Shown one piece after another: positions 1 through 7,320 of a DNA stretch of 7,417 nt. The stretch covers positions 1-7,417 of the forward strand of contig DASWMP010000163.1 in assembly GCA_036399695.1 (NCBI GenBank), written 5' to 3'. The DNA is from DASVEE01 sp036399695 (GTDB lineage: Bacteria > Acidobacteriota > Thermoanaerobaculia > Gp7-AA8). The translations under genes and the position numbers were made by a program. Positions within the stretch are counted from its first letter, which is position 1; every line of letters starts with the position of its first letter. The notes below the pieces were generated by a model, which was given only the letters and a program-made list of their open reading frames with translations, was not told where the DNA came from and ran no database searches.

Positions 1-428
1 GCATCGAGCTGCGCGAGCTGATCAAAGTCTTCGCCGCGCAGGGGAAGGCGATCCTCATGTCGTCGCACATCCTCACGGAGCTGGCCGAGATCTGCACCGG
101 CGCCGTGATCATCGAGCGGGGACGGATCCTCCGCGCCGGGACGCTCGACAGCATCATGCTGGCCGATCCGGAAGGGCGCACGCTGGTCATCCGCACGGTC
201 AGCGGCACGGCCGAGGCGCTGCATCGGGCCACGCTGGAACTTCCCGGCGTGACGCGGGCCACGTGGGACGCGGATGAGGTGACGCTGCATTTCGCCGGGA
301 CGGACGACGCCGCGGCCGACTTTCTGGCGGAGCTGATCCGCCGCGGCCATCGCATCGCCGAGTTCCGCCAGCCGCGCATGAATCTGGAGCAGGTATTCAT
401 GAACGTGACGACGGGAGGCGTGCAGTGA
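1..428 (+). CDS. ABC transporter ATP-binding protein, C-terminal fragment (5' end outside window)
   Basis: This is the last 141 codons of an ABC ATPase, read in frame from base 3 to the TGA at 426-428. The subunit would hydrolyse ATP on the cytoplasmic face to drive the membrane partner encoded next. The visible start has the post-Walker-B pattern of ABC-2 exporters: a helix (IELRELIKVFAAQGKAIL), then SSHILTELAEIC, whose His (codon at 66-68) is the H-switch. Next comes the usual IIERGRILRAG strand-turn. The remaining ~90 residues resemble the accessory C-terminal domain (DUF4162-like) of this subfamily and end in the typical LEQVFMNVT. Walker A, Q-loop, signature and Walker B lie upstream and cannot be checked. 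An ATG at 57 lies inside the conserved core and is not a real start. The stop overlaps the next gene by four bases. Family assignment is secure; substrate is unknown. Confidence 0.93.
   Translation, partial: IELRELIKVFAAQGKAILMSSHILTELAEICTGAVIIERGRILRAGTLDSIMLADPEGRTLVIRTVSGTAEALHRATLELPGVTRATWDADEVTLHFAGTDDAAADFLAELIRRGHRIAEFRQPRMNLEQVFMNVTTGGVQ
413..418 (+). promoter_or_regulatory. Shine-Dalgarno site for the permease gene
   Basis: GGGAGG lies six bases before the GTG at 425, within the last codons of the ATPase gene. This is the clearest ribosome-binding site in the window. It supports the GTG start, which in turn gives the family-typical N-terminus with NPILVKELRQAVRGRF at residues 12-27. 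Confidence 0.7.
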
Positions 429-1951
429 CGCTGCCGGAACGCCTCGACCTCTGGCTCAACCCCATCCTGGTGAAGGAGCTGCGGCAGGCGGTGCGCGGCC
501 GTTTCGCCGTCAGCATTCTCGTGCTCGCGCTCCTCGCGCAGGTACTCGCCGTCGGCATCCTCCTGCTCTTCGAGAACCTCACGGGCAGCAACGCCAGCGT
601 CGCCGGACGGGAGACCTTCCTGACGCTGATCATCATCGTCGTCACTCCGTGCATCTTCTTCATCCCGATTTACGCCGGCTTCCGCATGGCCTCGGAGCGC
701 AACGACTCCAACGTCGATCTGCTCTTCATCACGACCATCCGCGCGCGGACGATCGTGGCGGGAAAGCTGGCGTCGACCTTCGCCGTCGTGGCGCTGATCT
801 TCAGCTCGTCGCTGCCGTTCATCGCCTTTGCGTACGCGCTGCGGGGTATCGATCTGCTGATGATCGTCATGGTGTTCGCCGCGGCCATGCTGGTCGTGCT
901 CAGCGTCGCGATCCTCGCGTTGTTCGTGGCCGCGCTTCCGGCGACGAAGCCGTTCAAGCTGCTGATCGGCCTCGGCGCGTTCGTGCTGACGCTGGTTTTC
1001 TACATCCCCTCGATGGCCTTCGTGGCGCAAGGGCTGAGCGGCAGCGCACGGAGTCCTTTCGGCGCCAGCACCTGGTCCGTCGCCGGCACCTTCTTCGGAT
1101 TGCTCGTCACGGCCGACATCATCCTGCTGGTGCTGACGACCGTGATGATCACGCCGCCGGCCGCGAACCGCGCGTTGCCGGTGCGCATCCTCCTGTCGGT
1201 GCTCTGGGCATTGACGTTCGTGGGAGCGCTGGCGCTGGCGCACGACAACCAGCGCATCGGCCCGCTCGTCGCCTGGGCCGTCGTGCAGTTCGTGCTCGCC
1301 ACGCTCGTTCTGGCGTCGGCCATCGGCGAGCGTGAGGCGTGGGGACCGCGCGTGGCGCGCACGATTCCGGTGGCGCCGTTCCGCCGTGCGCTTGCGTTTC
1401 TCTTCTACTCCGGCGGCGCCGGCGGGACGCTGTGGGCGTCGCTGCTGTTCGCCGTGACGGTCGTGGCGTTCAACGTGAGTGCGGCGTTGATCCCGGCCGT
1501 TGACGGCACGAGGGTCGAGCGCCTGACGCGCGATCTGCTGGAGGCGGCGCTGTGCATGATCGCGTACGCGCTGAGCGGTCTGCTGATCCGGCGCCGCGCG
1601 TTCCGCGGACGCATTCCACCGCGCGCCACCTGGGCCGTGGCCACGGCGCTGCTCGTCGTCATTGCCGTGATTCCGCCGGTCCTTTTCCTGGTGCGCTACC
1701 ACGAGACGCAGGTGTTCAGCGACTACTTCTACCTCGCCGCGCTCGGCAACCCGGCGCCGGTGCCGGGCTACGCGCGTGGCGGGCCGGTGCGGCTGATCGT
1801 GCTGCTGCTCTGGTGCGCGGCCGTCGCGGCGGCGAATCGCGACTGGTTCGCCGGCCAGTTGCAGCGCTTTCATCCGCCGACGCGCAAAGACGGTTCGGGC
1901 GATGCGGATTCGGAGCTGCCGGTGCTGCAGAGTGAGCTGACGCCGGAATGA
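425..1951 (+). CDS. ABC-2-type transporter membrane protein (permease)
   Basis: A 508-residue integral membrane protein, the likely partner of the ATPase just upstream (GTGA overlap). It starts with a short cytoplasmic segment containing NPILVKELRQAVRGRF (12-27), the coupling-helix-like opening typical of ABC-2 permeases. I see about twelve hydrophobic segments, roughly at 28-49, 66-87, 113-137, 142-171, 178-200, 219-242, 254-272, 280-300, 336-356, 371-389, 402-424 and 454-471. The loop ASERNDSNVDLLFITTIRARTIVAGKLAS (89-117) matches the conserved cytoplasmic loop of this family, where the protein 'kind' of signal (LL..T.I....I..GK) precedes the next helix. The length is about twice that of a simple six-helix permease, so one polypeptide may carry two sets of helices. 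The tail after 472 is polar and probably cytoplasmic. GTG is chosen as start because of the ribosome-binding site at 413-418. The cargo cannot be inferred. Confidence 0.88.
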   Translation: MTLPERLDLWLNPILVKELRQAVRGRFAVSILVLALLAQVLAVGILLLFENLTGSNASVAGRETFLTLIIIVVTPCIFFIPIYAGFRMASERNDSNVDLLFITTIRARTIVAGKLASTFAVVALIFSSSLPFIAFAYALRGIDLLMIVMVFAAAMLVVLSVAILALFVAALPATKPFKLLIGLGAFVLTLVFYIPSMAFVAQGLSGSARSPFGASTWSVAGTFFGLLVTADIILLVLTTVMITPPAANRALPVRILLSVLWALTFVGALALAHDNQRIGPLVAWAVVQFVLATLVLASAIGEREAWGPRVARTIPVAPFRRALAFLFYSGGAGGTLWASLLFAVTVVAFNVSAALIPAVDGTRVERLTRDLLEAALCMIAYALSGLLIRRRAFRGRIPPRATWAVATALLVVIAVIPPVLFLVRYHETQVFSDYFYLAALGNPAPVPGYARGGPVRLIVLLLWCAAVAAANRDWFAGQLQRFHPPTRKDGSGDADSELPVLQSELTPE

Positions 1952-2823
1952 TGACGGACGTACAGAGAGCCGCGCTCACGGAAGGGGAGCGCGTCGGAGC
2001 GGGCTACGTACTCGTGCCGCCGCGGACGATGCTCGCCGGCCCGGGAGGCGCACGCGTCGGCCGCCGCGCCGGCGGCTCGCTCGAGTTCCGCGACCATCGC
2101 GACTACGAGCCCGGCGACGATCTCCGTCACCTCGACTGGTCCGTCCTCGCGCGCAGCGACAAGCTCGCCGTGAAGCAGTTCCATGAGGAGATCAGCCCCT
2201 TCGTCGACATCATCGTCGACGGCTCCCGCTCGATGAAGCTGAAGGAACGTGGTGCGCTCGCGCTCGCGGCGCTACTGGCGGCGGCGGTGCGCAACTCCGG
2301 CTGCCCGTATGTGCTCTGGCTCGCGCGCGAACGGCTGGAGCCGATCGCCCGCGGTGCCGCACGGCCGTCCGACTGGAACGGCCTGGCCTTCGATCATCCG
2401 GCCTCGCCCGCGGAGGCGATCGTGCGCGGCGCGCGGTCGCTGCGCCCGCTCAGCGTGCGCATCCTGATCAGTGACCTGCTGTGGGAAGGAACGCCGGAGC
2501 AGGTCGCGGGGGCGCTGGCCACGGGCGCGTCGTCGACGGTCATCGTGCAGGTGCTCGCCGCCGAGGATGTGAATCCCGACCTGCGCGGCGGCTGGCGCAT
2601 CGTCGACGTGGAGAGCGGCGAGTGGCAGGAAGTGTTCGTTGATGCCGTGGCCGAAGAGCGGTATCGCGATGCGCTGATGCGGCATCGGGCCATGTGGGAC
2701 GAAGGGGCGCGGCACGCGCGCGCCACGGTCGTGCGCTGCGTGGCGGAGGAGCTGGAACGGCAGTTGGTGTTCGACGAGCTGGCGGCAGCGGAGATCCTCA
2801 AACCGGCATGGTTCCGTTCCTGA
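1948..2823 (+). CDS. DUF58 domain-containing protein (VWA-like, MoxR-associated family)
   Basis: A soluble 291-residue protein of the DUF58 family. The diagnostic block is plain: GSLEFRDHRDYEPGDDLRHLDW (43-64), then ARSDKLAVKQFHEE (68-81), then FVDIIVDGSRSM (85-96). DGSRS (91-95) is a MIDAS-like DxSxS metal site at the start of a VWA-type fold, and ILISDLLWE (172-180) supplies the later strand with Asp176. I see no signal peptide or membrane segment, so it is probably cytoplasmic. Family members usually sit beside a MoxR AAA+ ATPase and BatA-type proteins and are thought to act in chaperone-like assembly; the biochemical role is poorly known. Here it follows an ABC permease instead. The start is ATG 1948, overlapping the permease stop as ATGA. 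A second ATG at 1951 is an equally possible start that changes one residue. The last 16 bases overlap the next gene. Confidence 0.9.
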   Translation: MMTDVQRAALTEGERVGAGYVLVPPRTMLAGPGGARVGRRAGGSLEFRDHRDYEPGDDLRHLDWSVLARSDKLAVKQFHEEISPFVDIIVDGSRSMKLKERGALALAALLAAAVRNSGCPYVLWLARERLEPIARGAARPSDWNGLAFDHPASPAEAIVRGARSLRPLSVRILISDLLWEGTPEQVAGALATGASSTVIVQVLAAEDVNPDLRGGWRIVDVESGEWQEVFVDAVAEERYRDALMRHRAMWDEGARHARATVVRCVAEELERQLVFDELAAAEILKPAWFRS

Positions 2824-4556
2824 CGACGCCGCTCGCGCTGCTCGCGCTCCTCGGCATTCCGGTGCTGATCGCGATCTATTTCTTTCAGCGCCGCTTCCGC
2901 GACCGCGAGGTTTCGAGCCTGATGCTCTGGGCGGCCATCCGTCCGCCGGCGGCCAGCGGGCGCACGCGCGACCGGGTGCGCCTGCCGCTGACGTTCTGGC
3001 TCGAGCTGCTGCTCATCATCCTGCTGGCGCTGGCGGCGGCCGGACCGCTGCTGCCCTCGTGGTCGCGGCACCGTCCGCTCGTCGTGGTGCTCGACGACTC
3101 GCTGTCGATGCAGGTGGGGGCGCGCGAGCGCGGACGGGCGTTCCTCGATCGGGAGCTCTCGAACCGCGGCTACTCGCCGGTGCGCTACGTGTTCGCCGGC
3201 GAGACGCCGCAGCTCGCGGGGGAGACGAAGCTGGACGGCTGGACGTGCAACGCGCCGTCCGCCGATCTCGAAGCAGCGGCCGGGCTCGCGCTGCAGATCG
3301 GCGGACCGGCGGCGCTCGTGCTGGTGGTGACGGATCGTGCGCCGGAGCGCGAGCCGCCCTCGAACGTGCGCTGGATGGCCTTTGGCGAAGCGCAAGCCAA
3401 CGCCGGTTTCTCCGCGGCGGCGCGCTCGGCGCGGGAACAGGATGGCGCGCTCTTCGAGGTGACGAGCTACGCCAGGCGGCCGCTGACGACCGCGCTGACG
3501 ATCACCTCCGCCGGGCGGGTGTTGCAGCGGACGAACGTCTCGCTGGCGCCCAGGGCACGGCAGCGGCTGCGCGTCGCGCTGCCGCCGGGCCTCGGCGCGA
3601 TCGAAGCACGTCTCGGCGACGACGCCGCCGCGTACGACAACCGCGTCACGCTGCTGCCGGAGCGCCCGAAGCCTGTGCGCGTGGCGCTGCGGATCGCGGA
3701 CGAACAGTTGCGCAACGCGGTGCTGAGCGCCGTCGGCGCGACCGGACGGGCGAATGTCGTGGATGGCACCGCTGATCTGACGATCGCGGATTCCGCGGCA
3801 CCTCCGTGGTCCCTGGAGATCGCGCGAGGTAACGCGAGATCCGCGTACGTCGGACCGTACGTCATCGATCGCTCGCATCCGCTGGCGGCCGGGCTGGCGC
3901 TGGAAGGAACGGCCTGGGGGGCATCACGGCCGCAGATGGCGGGGCAGGCGGTGATTACGGTCGGGGGAAAGGCGCTGGTCACGGATGAGACGAACGCGGG
4001 CGGTGCGCATCGGGTGCGCATGAGCTTCGACCCGGCCGCGTCCAACCTGCAGCGCTCACCGGCCTGGCCGGCGCTGTTCTGGAACCTGCTGGAGTGGCGG
4101 GCCTCGGAGCTGCCGGGACTGCGCGCCGCGAACGTGCCGCTCGGGGCGATCGTGACGCTCGTGGTGCCCACCGGGAACGATGGTACCAATGGGACAGATG
4201 GGACCAATGGGAACCCCATAGGTCCCATGAGTCCCATGAGTCCCATAGGTCCCATCGTGGTCTCCCCGCCGGCAGGCCGGCCGCAGCAAGTGACAGCCGA
4301 AGGCCGCCACGTGCGCATCGCCGCCACGCGGCCGGGCATCTGGAGCGTTACCGCGGGCAACGAGCGCTATCAGTTCGCCGTGAACGCCATCGCCACAGGA
4401 GAATCAGACCTCTCCAAATCCACGCGCGGGGAGTGGGGGCGCTGGAACGAGCAGACGCTGCGCGCCGGGGGATACGAGAACCTCGCCTGGCTGCTGCTGC
4501 TCGTCGCGCTGGCCATTCTGCTGTGGCATCAGAAGGTCACGGCGGTGGCGGCATGA
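2808..4556 (+). CDS. BatA-like membrane protein with VWA domain
   Basis: A 582-residue protein. The N-terminus has the BatA (aerotolerance-type) layout: hydrophobic helix 7-25, then a basic stretch QRRFRDREVSSLMLWAAIRPP (27-47), then a second helix at 61-80. A VWA-like domain follows, with the metal motif DDSLS (96-100) and a closing strand VLVVTD (171-176). Only ~80 residues separate these, and the usual MIDAS Thr position seems to be Ser (PSADLEAA, 150-157), so the domain is compact. Beta-rich segments span ~213-285. YVIDRSHPLAAGL (351-363) and the NLQRSPAWPALFWNLLEW block (413-430) are recognisable in VWA proteins of this type. A final helix (558-573) anchors the C-terminus, so most of the protein is probably extracytoplasmic. 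An in-frame ATG at 2694 would add 38 Arg/Gly-rich residues lying over the DUF58 gene, so ATG 2808 is preferred. A foreign-looking 9-bp repeat array encodes residues ~458-483. Confidence 0.85.
   Translation: MVPFLTTPLALLALLGIPVLIAIYFFQRRFRDREVSSLMLWAAIRPPAASGRTRDRVRLPLTFWLELLLIILLALAAAGPLLPSWSRHRPLVVVLDDSLSMQVGARERGRAFLDRELSNRGYSPVRYVFAGETPQLAGETKLDGWTCNAPSADLEAAAGLALQIGGPAALVLVVTDRAPEREPPSNVRWMAFGEAQANAGFSAAARSAREQDGALFEVTSYARRPLTTALTITSAGRVLQRTNVSLAPRARQRLRVALPPGLGAIEARLGDDAAAYDNRVTLLPERPKPVRVALRIADEQLRNAVLSAVGATGRANVVDGTADLTIADSAAPPWSLEIARGNARSAYVGPYVIDRSHPLAAGLALEGTAWGASRPQMAGQAVITVGGKALVTDETNAGGAHRVRMSFDPAASNLQRSPAWPALFWNLLEWRASELPGLRAANVPLGAIVTLVVPTGNDGTNGTDGTNGNPIGPMSPMSPIGPIVVSPPAGRPQQVTAEGRHVRIAATRPGIWSVTAGNERYQFAVNAIATGESDLSKSTRGEWGRWNEQTLRAGGYENLAWLLLLVALAILLWHQKVTAVAA
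4179..4256 (+). repeat. Inverted array of 9-bp repeats inside the BatA-like gene
   Basis: The left half (4179-4214) has four 9-base units with core ATGGGAC plus two variable bases. The right half (4215-4256) has four units and a partial fifth of the complementary form CCCATNNGT. Left arm 4179-4213 can pair with right arm 4222-4256 at about 28 of 35 positions around an 8-base loop; shifting by 9 bases gives other hairpins. Because 9 is a multiple of 3, the host reading frame stays open, giving DGTNGTDGTNGN followed by PIGPMSPMSPIGP. GC content is about 55%, visibly below the flanking coding sequence. The position, after the strand AIVTLVVP and before VVSPPAGRP, suggests a tolerated surface loop. 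The array looks like a low-complexity repeat that entered or expanded in the gene; its origin and role are unknown. Confidence 0.88.
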
Positions 4557-7285
4557 CGTTCCTCGAGCCGCTCTGGCTGACGCTGTTCATTCCGCTTGCG
4601 GCGGCACTCTGGCTCTGGCGTCCGGCGCGGTCGCTGGTCGCGATCCGCATCGCCATCCTGCTCTGCCTCCTGCTGGCGCTGGCGGGGCTGGCGGTGAAGC
4701 TCCAGAGCCGGGCCGGCGTCGTGGTGCTGGTCGCCGACCGGAGTCTCTCGATGCCGGCCAACGCCGACGCGCTCGAGCGGGAGCTGGCGACGACGCTCGA
4801 GGACTCGCGGCGCTCCGCGTCGCAGGTGGGCGTCGTCTCCTTCGGCGAACAGGCGCGCATCGAGGCCATGCCGGGCGGGGCGCGGTTCTCCGGCTTCGAG
4901 ATGCGCTCCGCGCAGGATGCTTCGGAACTGCACGGCGCGCTCGACACCGCGCTGTCGCTCATCCCGCGCGATGCGCCGGGACGGATCGTCGTCGTCAGTG
5001 ACGGACGGTGGACCGGCCGCGATCCGTCGCCGCTCGCGCTGCAGGCGGCGGCGCGTGGCGTGGCCATCGACTACCGGCTCGCCTCACGCGGAACCGCCGG
5101 CGACGTGGCCATCGAGCGCGTCGACGCGCCGGACAGCGTTTCGCCCGGCGAGTCGTTCGCCGTCGCCGCCTGGCTCGAAGCGCCGCACGACACCGCGGTG
5201 ACGGTGACGCTGCAGCGCGGCGCGTCCGTCATCGCCAGCGGCAAACAGCGTCTCCCCGGCGGCACCACGCGGCTGGCGTTCCGCGACCGCGCACCACGCG
5301 GCGGGACGCTCGCGTACAAGCTGACCGTGACGACCGCGGAGCCCGATCCCGTCGCGGAGAATAACGCCGCCCGCTTCCTCGTCGGCGTCGACGGCCCGAA
5401 GCCGGTGCTCCTCGTCGCCGGTTCGCGAGCGTCGCGCTTCGCGTCCGTCCTGGAAGCAGGCGGCCTCGTCGTCGAAACCAAAACGGCGCCCGAATGGTCG
5501 CTGGAGCTGCTGGCGAACTACTCGGCCGTGGTGCTGGAGAACCTCCCCGCCGAGGAGCTCGGAACCGGCGCGATGAGCATGCTGGCGTCGTGGGTCACGG
5601 AATCCGGCGGCGCGCTGATGATGACGGGCGGCGAGAGCGCCTTCGCTTCCGGCGGCTACTTCGGCTCGCCGCTCGAACCGATCCTGCCGGTGTCGATGGA
5701 GCTGCGCCGCGAGCATCGCAAGCTGAACATGGCCATCGTCGTGGCCCTGGACCGTTCCGGCAGCATGAGCATGCCGGCGGGCGGCGGCAAAGTGAAGATG
5801 GACCTGGCGAACGCCGGCGCCGCGCAGGTGCTCGAGCTGCTCGCGCCGCAGGACGAGCTGGGCGTGGTAGCAGTCGACAGCTCGTCCCACATCATCGCCG
5901 ACCTCGATCCCATCGAAGGACGCAAGGACCTGCGCAGCCGCATCCTCGGCATCGAGTCGATGGGCGGCGGCATCTTCGTCTACGAGGCGCTGGCCACCGC
6001 GTCGCGCATGCTGCTGACGGCGAAGGCGCAGACGCGCCACATCATCCTCTTCGCCGATGCGGCCGATGCCGAGGAACCGGGGCAGTACGTGGCCCTGCTC
6101 GAGAAGTGCCGCAAGGCGAACATCACCGTGACGGTCATCGGCCTCGGCGAAAAGACCGACGTCGACGCACCGCTCCTCCGCGATATCGCCGCCCGCGGCG
6201 GCGGCCGCATCTTCTTCACCAACAACGCCAACGAGCTACCGCGCCTGTTCGCCCAGGACACGTTCATCGTGGCGCGCAGCACGTTCGTCGAGGAGGACAC
6301 CGGTCTCCAGACGACGCCCGCGCTCTACTCGCTCGCCGGCCGTCCGTTCAACACGCTGCCGTCCATCGGCGGCTACAACCTCTCATACCTGCGCGACGGC
6401 GCCACGCCCGCCGTCGTGACGACGGACGAGTACCGCGCGCCGGTCGTGGCGTCGTGGCACGCCGGCGCCGGACGGGTGCTCGTCTACACCGGCGAAGTGG
6501 ACGGCGCGCACAGCGGCGCGCTGGCCCGCTGGCCGGAAGCCGGCGGGTTCCACGCGAGCCTCGTGCGCTGGGTTGCCGGCACCCGCTCGCCGCTGCCCGA
6601 TTCGATGCTGGCGACGCAGCGTGTCGAGAACGGTGTGGCGCGCATTGAGCTGGAGCTCGATCCCGAGCGCGCCGCCGCGCCGCTCGCGCGCATGCCACGG
6701 GTGACGACCCTCGCGGCGACGGCCGGGACCGCGCCGGTGGTGACCCGTCACGAGATGACCTGGCGGACGCCTGACGTGCTCACGGTCGAGATCCCGCTCG
6801 AAGGGAGCGCGACGTATCTGTCGACGCTCGAACTGCCGGGCGCCGGCCGCGTCACCCTCGCCCCGGTCGCGCTGCCGTACTCACCCGAAGCCGCGCCCGC
6901 GGCTGCAGGGGAGGGACGGAAAGCGCTGGAGCGGCTGGCCCGTGCCACCGGCGGGCGGGAGCGGGTGGACGTGCGCGCGGTGTGGAACGACGTGCCCGAA
7001 CAGGAGCGCCACGTACCGCTGCGCAACTGGCTCGTGCTGACTGCGCTGGTGCTGTTGCTGGTGGAGGTGCTGGAGCGCCGCACCGCGATACTCAGCGCGA
7101 TGGCGCTGCCGAAGTGGGTGAAGCTGCCGGCGCTGCCCGCGATGCGGCGACGCCGCGCCGTGAAGACCGCGCCACGACCAACCACGCCGGCCGACGAGCC
7201 GCCCCCTGCACCCGCCGTCCAGCCGCCGGATGCGTTGGTAGACGCCCTGCGCCAGGCCGGCAAGCGAGCCTCACGCAAGACCTGA
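4553..7285 (+). CDS. Membrane-anchored protein with two VWA domains and a glutamine-amidotransferase-like domain
   Basis: A 910-residue protein. Two N-terminal hydrophobic helices (about 4-22 and 28-49) are followed by VWA domain 1 (~55-180), with DRSLS at 62-66 and VVVSD ending at Asp150. A beta-sandwich-like stretch (~185-278) leads to a class I glutamine-amidotransferase-like domain (~283-380; VLLVAG, SAVVLENLP, GGALMMTGGESAF, SGGYFGSPLEPILPV). That domain has no cysteine, so it cannot be a normal amidotransferase. VWA domain 2 (~391-570) has LDRSGS (399-404), GGGIFVYEAL (471-480) and FADAADAEE (500-508). Beta-rich sequence follows to ~775, then a helix at ~826-839 and a basic, proline-rich tail. 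The bulk is probably extracytoplasmic, binding divalent metal and partner proteins. ATG 4553 overlaps the previous stop as ATGA; upstream in-frame sequence is out-of-frame read-through of the preceding gene. It is the last gene of the operon. Architecture is clear; function is not. Confidence 0.9.
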   Translation: MTFLEPLWLTLFIPLAAALWLWRPARSLVAIRIAILLCLLLALAGLAVKLQSRAGVVVLVADRSLSMPANADALERELATTLEDSRRSASQVGVVSFGEQARIEAMPGGARFSGFEMRSAQDASELHGALDTALSLIPRDAPGRIVVVSDGRWTGRDPSPLALQAAARGVAIDYRLASRGTAGDVAIERVDAPDSVSPGESFAVAAWLEAPHDTAVTVTLQRGASVIASGKQRLPGGTTRLAFRDRAPRGGTLAYKLTVTTAEPDPVAENNAARFLVGVDGPKPVLLVAGSRASRFASVLEAGGLVVETKTAPEWSLELLANYSAVVLENLPAEELGTGAMSMLASWVTESGGALMMTGGESAFASGGYFGSPLEPILPVSMELRREHRKLNMAIVVALDRSGSMSMPAGGGKVKMDLANAGAAQVLELLAPQDELGVVAVDSSSHIIADLDPIEGRKDLRSRILGIESMGGGIFVYEALATASRMLLTAKAQTRHIILFADAADAEEPGQYVALLEKCRKANITVTVIGLGEKTDVDAPLLRDIAARGGGRIFFTNNANELPRLFAQDTFIVARSTFVEEDTGLQTTPALYSLAGRPFNTLPSIGGYNLSYLRDGATPAVVTTDEYRAPVVASWHAGAGRVLVYTGEVDGAHSGALARWPEAGGFHASLVRWVAGTRSPLPDSMLATQRVENGVARIELELDPERAAAPLARMPRVTTLAATAGTAPVVTRHEMTWRTPDVLTVEIPLEGSATYLSTLELPGAGRVTLAPVALPYSPEAAPAAAGEGRKALERLARATGGRERVDVRAVWNDVPEQERHVPLRNWLVLTALVLLLVEVLERRTAILSAMALPKWVKLPALPAMRRRRAVKTAPRPTTPADEPPPAPAVQPPDALVDALRQAGKRASRKT

Positions 7286-7320
7286 CCGCGTAGTTTGGAG
7301 TGCGGCAGCGATGCTTCATC

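Noticed and set aside
57..428. ATG at 57 as the true start of the ABC ATPase
   Set aside because: The frame is open to the window edge and the bases before it encode conserved ABC sequence leading into the SSHIL switch, so the gene begins outside the window.
2394..3878. Long minus-strand open frame of 494 codons across the DUF58 and BatA-like genes
   Set aside because: The translation is Arg/His/Gln-rich low-complexity sequence without domains, typical of the antisense of GC-rich coding DNA. The plus-strand genes there have clear family motifs.
4179..4256. Collagen-like domain reading of the repeat (Gly every third residue)
   Set aside because: The glycine phase breaks at the centre of the array and only about four Gly-X-Y triplets occur, too few for a collagen helix. 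The DNA-level inverted repeat explains the pattern better.
4179..4256. CRISPR array
   Set aside because: Units are 9 bases, adjacent, without spacers, and inverted halfway; there is no repeat-spacer structure or cas gene.
5084..6040. Minus-strand open frame of 318 codons opposite the VWA/GATase gene
   Set aside because: Composition is dominated by Arg, His, Gln and Ala with no recognisable motif, and it lies opposite well-defined VWA and amidotransferase-like sequence.
5494..6648. Plus-strand open frame of 384 codons in another phase of the VWA/GATase gene
   Set aside because: Arg/Gly/His-rich shadow translation; the real frame carries the conserved DRSGS and GGGIFVYEAL motifs across the same bases.
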